Assembly (NCBI GenBank): GCA_903906325.1 | Contig: CAIVJV010000149.1 | Span: forward strand, 1 to 10,856 | Direction: 5' to 3' | Origin: an uncultured Gemmatimonadota bacterium | GTDB taxonomy: Bacteria; Gemmatimonadota; Gemmatimonadetes; Gemmatimonadales; Gemmatimonadaceae | Length of the DNA stretch: 10,856 nt | Part shown: positions 6,467 through 10,856 of the stretch, piece after piece | How positions within the stretch are numbered: the stretch's first letter is position 1 | Layout: the number at the start of each line of letters is the position of its first letter | Notes under the pieces: generated by a model | Told to the model about the DNA's origin: nothing | The model's input: only the letters and a program-made list of their open reading frames with translations | Databases searched by the model: none | Program-made: the position numbers and the translations under genes

Positions 6467-7369
6467 ATGGAATCCCTGACCCGTCGCGACCCGAACGCCG
6501 AACCCGTCTCCCCCCTCCGCGACGCCGTGCGCGAGCGTTACGGCCTCGCGGCCCGGCGCGTCGCCGAGGGCACCGCCGCCGGTGAGACCCTCGCCGCCAG
6601 CTGCTGCGCCCCCGCCGAGGGCTCGAGTGGCTGCTGCGGGAGCTCGACCACCTCGTGGGACCCGATCACGGTGAACCTCTACGACGAGGGCCAGGCCGCA
6701 GGGATCCCGGCCGAGGCGCTCCTCGCCTCCCTCGGCTGCGGGAACCCGACGGCGCTCGCCGATCTCCACGAAGGGGAGACCGTCCTCGACCTCGGCTCGG
6801 GCGGGGGGATCGACGTCCTCCTCTCCGCCAAGCGGGTCGGGCCGACGGGGAAGGCGTACGGGCTCGACATGACCGACGAGATGCTCGCGCTCGCCAATGA
6901 GAACACGGCGAAGGCGGGGGCGACGAACGTCGAGTTCCTGAAGGGGCACATCGAAGCGATCCCACTCCCCGATGCCTCGGTGGACGTGATCATCTCGAAC
7001 TGCGTGATCAATCTCTCCGGCGATAAGCGGAAGACCCTCGCGGAAGCGTTCCGGGTCCTCAAGCCCGGGGGGCGCTTCGCCGTCTCCGATGTGATCGTGC
7101 GGGGTGAGGTCCCCGCTGACGTGCGGCGCAACATGGAACTCTGGATGGGATGCATCGCCGGCGCCTTGGAGGAACAGGAGTTCCTCCGCCTGTTGCGCGA
7201 GGTCGGCTTCGCGCACGCGTCGATCGAACCCACCCGCATCTACTCGGTCGATGATGCCACGACGCTCCTGCAGGGCACCGGGCTCGACCCCGCGTATTTC
7301 GCGCGCCAGATCGACGGGAAGTTCTTGAGCGGATTCATCCGCGCCACCAAGCCGACGGGCACCCCATGA
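6467..7369 (+). CDS. arsM: Arsenite S-adenosylmethionine methyltransferase
   Basis: This 300-residue protein methylates arsenite with S-adenosylmethionine, in the cytoplasm. The SAM-binding motif I is DLGSGGGID (108-116), followed by the acidic residue in GLDMTDEML (133-140). Typical ArsM blocks are NLYDEGQ (70-76), SLGCGNPTALADL (88-100), SNCVINL (177-183), LKPGGRF (198-204) and MGCIAGAL (227-234). Cys91, Cys179 and Cys229 are in the positions expected for the arsenic-binding thiols. Two extra cysteine pairs, CC at 46-47 and 56-57, lie in the N-terminal part, as in many bacterial ArsM proteins. The start at 6467 is set by the GGAGGAG just upstream; a longer open frame before it overlaps the preceding gene. 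The stop overlaps the RidA-family start (ATGA). No arsR, arsB or arsC lies nearby, so it is not in a classical ars operon. Confidence 0.93.
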   Translation: MESLTRRDPNAEPVSPLRDAVRERYGLAARRVAEGTAAGETLAASCCAPAEGSSGCCGSSTTSWDPITVNLYDEGQAAGIPAEALLASLGCGNPTALADLHEGETVLDLGSGGGIDVLLSAKRVGPTGKAYGLDMTDEMLALANENTAKAGATNVEFLKGHIEAIPLPDASVDVIISNCVINLSGDKRKTLAEAFRVLKPGGRFAVSDVIVRGEVPADVRRNMELWMGCIAGALEEQEFLRLLREVGFAHASIEPTRIYSVDDATTLLQGTGLDPAYFARQIDGKFLSGFIRATKPTGTP

Positions 7370-7752
7370 CCCACACGCCGATCCACGCCGCGAACCTCCC
7401 CGCCCCCGTCGGCCCCTACGTCCCGGGGATGGGGTTCGAACGCCTGATCTTCGTCTCGGGGCAGGGGGCCACCGACCCCGCCACCGGCCGGCTCGCGGGC
7501 GCCGATACGGCGACCCAGACCGAGCAGTGCCTCAAGAACCTCCGGGCGATCCTCCAGGCGGGCGGCTCCGACCTCCGGTACGTCCTCCGCTGCGGGGTCT
7601 TCCTCCTCGACATGCAGGAGTTCCAAGAGATGAACGGGGTCTACCAGCGGGTCTTCGGGGACCATCGTCCCGCGCGAACCACCATCCAAGCGGCGGGTCT
7701 CCCCGGCGAGGGGCTCCGCGTCGAGATCGACTGCATCGCCTACCGCCCATGA
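7366..7752 (+). CDS. RidA/YjgF/YER057c/UK114 family protein
   Basis: This 128-residue protein has the family's usual length. RidA proteins are small trimeric enzymes that hydrolyse reactive enamine/imine intermediates made by PLP enzymes; some relatives act in catabolic pathways. Visible family blocks are PAPVGPYVPG (12-21), FVSGQGATDPATGRL (29-43), the QTEQCLKNLRAIL helix (51-63) and PARTTIQAAGLP (102-113). Arg104 corresponds to the substrate-carboxylate-binding arginine (R105 in RidA), and Glu120 to the conserved late acidic residue, so deaminase activity is plausible. The ATG overlaps the arsM stop by ATGA and its own stop overlaps the next start in the same way. No Shine-Dalgarno precedes it, so translation probably depends on coupling to arsM. 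True RidA and a pathway-specific paralogue cannot be distinguished here. Confidence 0.92.
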   Translation: MTHTPIHAANLPAPVGPYVPGMGFERLIFVSGQGATDPATGRLAGADTATQTEQCLKNLRAILQAGGSDLRYVLRCGVFLLDMQEFQEMNGVYQRVFGDHRPARTTIQAAGLPGEGLRVEIDCIAYRP

Positions 7753-9545
7753 GCGAACTGCTGCATCCCCGCGATCTCCACTTCCTCCTCTACGAGCTGC
7801 TCGACGTCGAGGCGCTGACCGCGCGCCCGCGTTTCGCCGAGCAGAGCCGCGAGATCTACGACGCCGTGCTCGAGACGGCGCGCGAGGTCGCGGAGCGCCA
7901 CTACGCCCCCAACCGCAAGCGGAACGACCAAGAGGAGCCCGAGGTCGTCGACGGCGTCGTCGTCACACAGCCAGAGCTCAAGCCCGCCTACGCGTCCACC
8001 GCGGAGGCGGGGATCATCGCTGCCACGCACGACGCCGAGCGCGGCGGTCTGCAGCTCCCGCACACGGTCGCGGGCGCGGCGATCGCCTGGCTCGAGGCGG
8101 CGAACATCGGGAGCGCGAGCTACCCGATGCTCACCGCCGGCGCCTCGAACCTCATCGCGGCTTTCGGCTCGGAGGCGCAGAAGGCGAAGTGGCTCCCCCC
8201 GATGCTCGATGGACGCTTCGGCGGGACGATGGCGCTCACCGAACCCGACGCCGGCTCCGCCCTCGCCGACCTGCGCACCACCGCATATCCGAACCCCGAC
8301 GGCACCTACCGCATCGAGGGGACGAAGATCTGGATCTCCGCCGGCGAGCACGAGCTCACCGAGAACATCGTGCACCTGGTCCTCGCCCGGATCGCGGGCG
8401 CGCCGGCCGGCACCAAGGGGATCTCCCTCTTCATCGTCCCCAAGCGCCGCTATTCCGACGACGGGGTGCTCGGCGCGTCGAACGAGATCGTCCTCGGGGG
8501 ACTCATCCATAAGATGGGATGGCGCGGGACGACCTCGACCCTGCTCAACTTCGGCGAGCGCGGCCCCTGCCTCGGCGAACTCGTCGGCGAGCCGCACCAC
8601 GGCCTCGCCTACATGTTCCATATGATGAACGAGGCGCGCATCGGGGTGGGACGCGCCGCGACGGCGATGAGCTATGCCGCCTACCGCTACGCGCTCGAGT
8701 ACACCCGCGCGCGGAAGCAGGGACGCCTCCCCACGGAGAAGGATCCCACGAAGCCCCCGGTGGCGATCATCGCGCACGCCGACATCCGGCGGATGCTCCT
8801 CATCGCGAAGTGCGCCGCCGAGGGATCGCTCGCGCTCGTGCTCGCCTGCGCGCGGCTCGTCGACGAGGAGCAGACCGCCGCGACCGAGGCGGAACGCGCC
8901 GAGGCCCATCTCCTGCTCGAGTTCCTCACGCCGATCGCCAAGAGCTGGCCCTCGATCTACGGGCAGGAGGGGATCTCCAACGCGCTGCAATGCCTCGGGG
9001 GCTACGGCTATGCCCGCGAGTATGACATCGAGCAGCTCTATCGCGACAACCGCCTGAACCAGATCCACGAGGGGACCAACGGGATCCAGGCCCTCGATCT
9101 CCTCGGGCGGAAGGTGATGCAACAGCGGGGGGCGGCGGTCGGGGCCTTCATGCGGCGCATCGAGGCCGCGGTCACCGACGCCACCGCGGCGGGGCTCACC
9201 GACCTCGCGCAGTCGCTCGGCGAGGCGGCGACGCAGATGGTCGCGGTCACCACCTCCCTCGGGCGGGAGATGCAGGCCGATCCCACCCGCGGGCTCGCCA
9301 ACGCGTCCGTTTATATGGAGCTGGTCTCGCGCGTGGTCTTCGCCTGGCTCTGGACGCGGCAGGCGACGATCGCGACGACCGCGCTGGGGCAGGGGGCCGG
9401 TGGTGACGACGTGGCGTTCTATGAAGGGAAGGTCGCGGCGGCGCGCTTCTATGCGCGCTTCGAGCTCCCGAAGAACGGTCCTGACGCAGCGCTCCTCCTC
9501 CGGAACGATCCCGCGGCGCTGGAATTCAAGGACGACTGGTTCTAA
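7749..9545 (+). CDS. Large acyl-CoA dehydrogenase, DmdC-like (about 600 aa class)
   Basis: This 598-residue flavoprotein is longer than ordinary acyl-CoA dehydrogenases (about 380-400). It matches the class with an extra N-terminal segment and a C-terminal helical extension that includes DmdC (3-methylmercaptopropionyl-CoA dehydrogenase). It should oxidise an acyl-CoA to the 2,3-enoyl-CoA with FAD. Visible motifs are MALTEPDAGS (161-170) and IEGTKIWIS (189-197) of the flavin/substrate site, MNEARIGVG with Arg297, and LGGYGYAREY. The segment IHEGTNGIQA carries the likely catalytic base Glu441. The protein ends in FKDDWF, as is common in the class. The start at 7749 overlaps the RidA-family stop (ATGA); the frame extends upstream but only across that gene. 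The substrate cannot be assigned: no DMSP genes (dmdA, dmdB, dmdD) are present, and many relatives are annotated only as fatty-acid-type dehydrogenases. Confidence 0.92.
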   Translation: MSELLHPRDLHFLLYELLDVEALTARPRFAEQSREIYDAVLETAREVAERHYAPNRKRNDQEEPEVVDGVVVTQPELKPAYASTAEAGIIAATHDAERGGLQLPHTVAGAAIAWLEAANIGSASYPMLTAGASNLIAAFGSEAQKAKWLPPMLDGRFGGTMALTEPDAGSALADLRTTAYPNPDGTYRIEGTKIWISAGEHELTENIVHLVLARIAGAPAGTKGISLFIVPKRRYSDDGVLGASNEIVLGGLIHKMGWRGTTSTLLNFGERGPCLGELVGEPHHGLAYMFHMMNEARIGVGRAATAMSYAAYRYALEYTRARKQGRLPTEKDPTKPPVAIIAHADIRRMLLIAKCAAEGSLALVLACARLVDEEQTAATEAERAEAHLLLEFLTPIAKSWPSIYGQEGISNALQCLGGYGYAREYDIEQLYRDNRLNQIHEGTNGIQALDLLGRKVMQQRGAAVGAFMRRIEAAVTDATAAGLTDLAQSLGEAATQMVAVTTSLGREMQADPTRGLANASVYMELVSRVVFAWLWTRQATIATTALGQGAGGDDVAFYEGKVAAARFYARFELPKNGPDAALLLRNDPAALEFKDDWF

Positions 9546-9563
9546 GCCCGCATCGCGCGCGCA

Positions 9564-9575
9564 GCGCCAAGGCGC
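9564..9575. terminator. Small hairpin in the convergent gap
   Basis: GCGCC-AA-GGCGC forms a perfect 5-bp inverted repeat inside the 36-base gap between the dehydrogenase stop and the stop of the converging outer-membrane gene. Its placement suits a bidirectional terminator, but the loop is too tight to form all five pairs and there is no T tract. It may be chance in DNA this rich in GC. Confidence 0.25.
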
Positions 9576-9581
9576 GTCGGC

Positions 9582-10856
9582 TCAGAACCAGTACCCCACG
9601 CGGATCAGCGCCTGACGCGGTCCGCGACCGCTGAACCCTTCCTCCACGCGGATCGGGCCGAGCGGCGTCTCGAGCTCGAGCCCCGCGCGCACGCCGCCCA
9701 AGAGATCGCCGACATACGTCCCGGGGCCGGCTCGGAGGCCGCCGACGCCGAGCACGCCGACCATCGGCTCCACGCGCACCTGCAGGCGGCGCACCAACGG
9801 GAGACGGAGGACCACGGAGGCGAAGGCCTCGTGGTCCCCGCGCACCGCGAGGAGTGGGAGACCTGCGAAGCCATCGAGCCCGCCGAGGACGAACTGGTCC
9901 TGCACCGGGAGGGCGCGCCCCGCGCCGAGGCGGAGCCGCGGCTCGATCGTCATCCCCGCGATGGTGTCGCGGTGCGTGAGCTCGATCCGGACCCGCTGCC
10001 AATCGTTCAAGGCGATCGCCTCGAGGGTCACGCGCGGACTCGGGACCCCCGCGCGGCGATGCCGGAGCGCGTAGCGGGCGCCGACACTCGCGCCGAGCGG
10101 CCGACCGGGCTGCCGCCAGAGGCGCCAGTCGAGGCCGAGTTCCTGTGTCCAGCCCCCCTCGTAGAGCGGACGGACCCCGGCGAAGAGCGCATACGATTCC
10201 GTCGTCACCGTCGGGAGCTCGGTGACGCCGGCGTAGCGTCGCACATCCTCCACCACCCCGTCGATCGCCACGCCCATCGGGAGGAGACGGGACCCCACCC
10301 GCACCTGCCGCCGCAGCGCCGCGGTGAGGTCGCGCCGATAGGTGCCCGCCGTGGCGAGGACGGTCCCCTCGAGCGCGGTGCCGCGCACGCGGTGATGCAC
10401 CCCGCCCATCCAGAGGCGCCCCGACATCGTGTGATCGAAGGCGACCCCCATCCCCACGCGCTGCGCCGGCGCCGGCGTCACCTGCACGGCGAGATCGAGG
10501 GAATCGGCGCGCCGCGTGGGGGTGAGCCACGCCGCCTGGATCTTGTCGCTCCGTGCGAGGCGCCCGAGGCCGGCGCGGAGCGCCGCGGAGTCGAGTGGCG
10601 CATGCGCGCGGATCGCGAGGCGCCGACGGACGAGCTCGGCGTCAGCGGGGAACCGCGCCGTCACCTCGATGGTGCCGATCCCCTCCAGCGGCGGGAGCGG
10701 GGCGCGGGCGGCGCGCGCGGGGCGCACACAGGCCGCGGTCCGAAGCGCCGCGTCGGCGGTCCGGCGCCCTACCTCCACGAGCGAATCGATCGTCTGCGAG
10801 CGGAAGTCGATCATCCCGAACGTCGCCGTCGGGTGGCGCATCACCACATCGTCCAC
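9582..10856 (-). CDS. Patatin-like phospholipase with POTRA and outer-membrane beta-barrel, 5' truncated
   Basis: The frame is open to the right edge, so the gene starts outside the window; the first codon seen is an internal GTG. The visible 424 residues fall into three parts. Residues 1-40 (FGMIDFRSQTIDSLVEVGR, then TADAAL) resemble the end of a bacterial patatin domain, where an xDF motif is followed by L...G...A..AL. Residues about 58-128 look like one POTRA domain (IGTIEVTARF ... LDLAVQV). Residues about 130-424 have the alternating pattern of a beta-barrel, with a late TPLGPIRVEEGF segment as in BamA/D15 proteins and a C-terminal VGYWF whose final Phe suits the barrel-assembly signal. 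This is the layout of PlpD-type secreted patatins, in which the barrel carries the lipase domain. The catalytic GxSxG and Asp-Gly motifs would lie beyond the window, so lipase activity is unseen. An Omp85-family protein with another N-terminus is the main alternative. Confidence 0.75.
   Translation of the reverse strand: MDDVVMRHPTATFGMIDFRSQTIDSLVEVGRRTADAALRTAACVRPARAARAPLPPLEGIGTIEVTARFPADAELVRRRLAIRAHAPLDSAALRAGLGRLARSDKIQAAWLTPTRRADSLDLAVQVTPAPAQRVGMGVAFDHTMSGRLWMGGVHHRVRGTALEGTVLATAGTYRRDLTAALRRQVRVGSRLLPMGVAIDGVVEDVRRYAGVTELPTVTTESYALFAGVRPLYEGGWTQELGLDWRLWRQPGRPLGASVGARYALRHRRAGVPSPRVTLEAIALNDWQRVRIELTHRDTIAGMTIEPRLRLGAGRALPVQDQFVLGGLDGFAGLPLLAVRGDHEAFASVVLRLPLVRRLQVRVEPMVGVLGVGGLRAGPGTYVGDLLGGVRAGLELETPLGPIRVEEGFSGRGPRQALIRVGYWF

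Noticed and set aside
7527..7748. An N-terminal extension of the acyl-CoA dehydrogenase by 74 codons
   Set aside because: It lies wholly inside the RidA-family gene and has no similarity to the enzyme class. The ATGA overlap start at 7749 gives the normal N-terminus.
7740..9122. A 460-codon open frame antisense to the acyl-CoA dehydrogenase
   Set aside because: The composition is Gly/Arg/Glu-rich without motifs, and the sense strand encodes a clear enzyme with catalytic residues.

Overview
This is a high-GC (roughly 70% by eye), densely packed bacterial window with almost no non-coding DNA. Codon use, the outer-membrane beta-barrel protein at the right edge and the overall gene style point to a Gram-negative bacterium. 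Gemmatimonadota is my best guess, but that is inference only: there is no rRNA or other marker gene here. Eight genes of known families are present, plus one I can only place as TspO/tryptophan-rich-like. Two genes are cut by the window edges. I see no tRNA, rRNA, insertion sequence, prophage or CRISPR array.

Left (1-4692): the 3' part of an alpha/beta-hydrolase esterase (+) converges, with a 4-base gap, on a minus-strand pair dabB-dabA. These encode the two-component DAB inorganic-carbon accumulation system: an NADH-dehydrogenase-subunit-L-like membrane subunit and a zinc-site DUF2309 protein. The pair is joined by a TGATG stop/start overlap. A LysR/NhaR-like regulator is transcribed divergently from it. 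The 93-base gap between regulator and dabB holds a conspicuously AT-rich patch with a perfect TATAAT on the dab strand. This looks like a complete, locally regulated bicarbonate/CO2 uptake cassette.

Middle (4693-9545): a plus-strand run follows the regulator: a tryptophan-rich membrane protein, an ArsM-type arsenite methyltransferase, a RidA/YjgF-family protein and a large (598 aa) DmdC-like acyl-CoA dehydrogenase. The last three are linked by two successive ATGA overlaps and are almost certainly translated from one mRNA, although no known pathway joins arsenic methylation, enamine/imine deamination and acyl-CoA oxidation.

Right (9546-10856): a 36-base convergent gap with a small hairpin, then the 3' part of a minus-strand gene. 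It encodes the end of a patatin-like domain, a POTRA-like domain and a C-terminal outer-membrane beta-barrel ending in Trp-Phe.

The most interesting points are the compact LysR-dabBA cassette with its possible operator, and the translationally coupled arsM / RidA / acyl-CoA dehydrogenase set. I see no convincing wholly new system. The long open frames antisense to dabA, dabB and the dehydrogenase are best explained by high GC.
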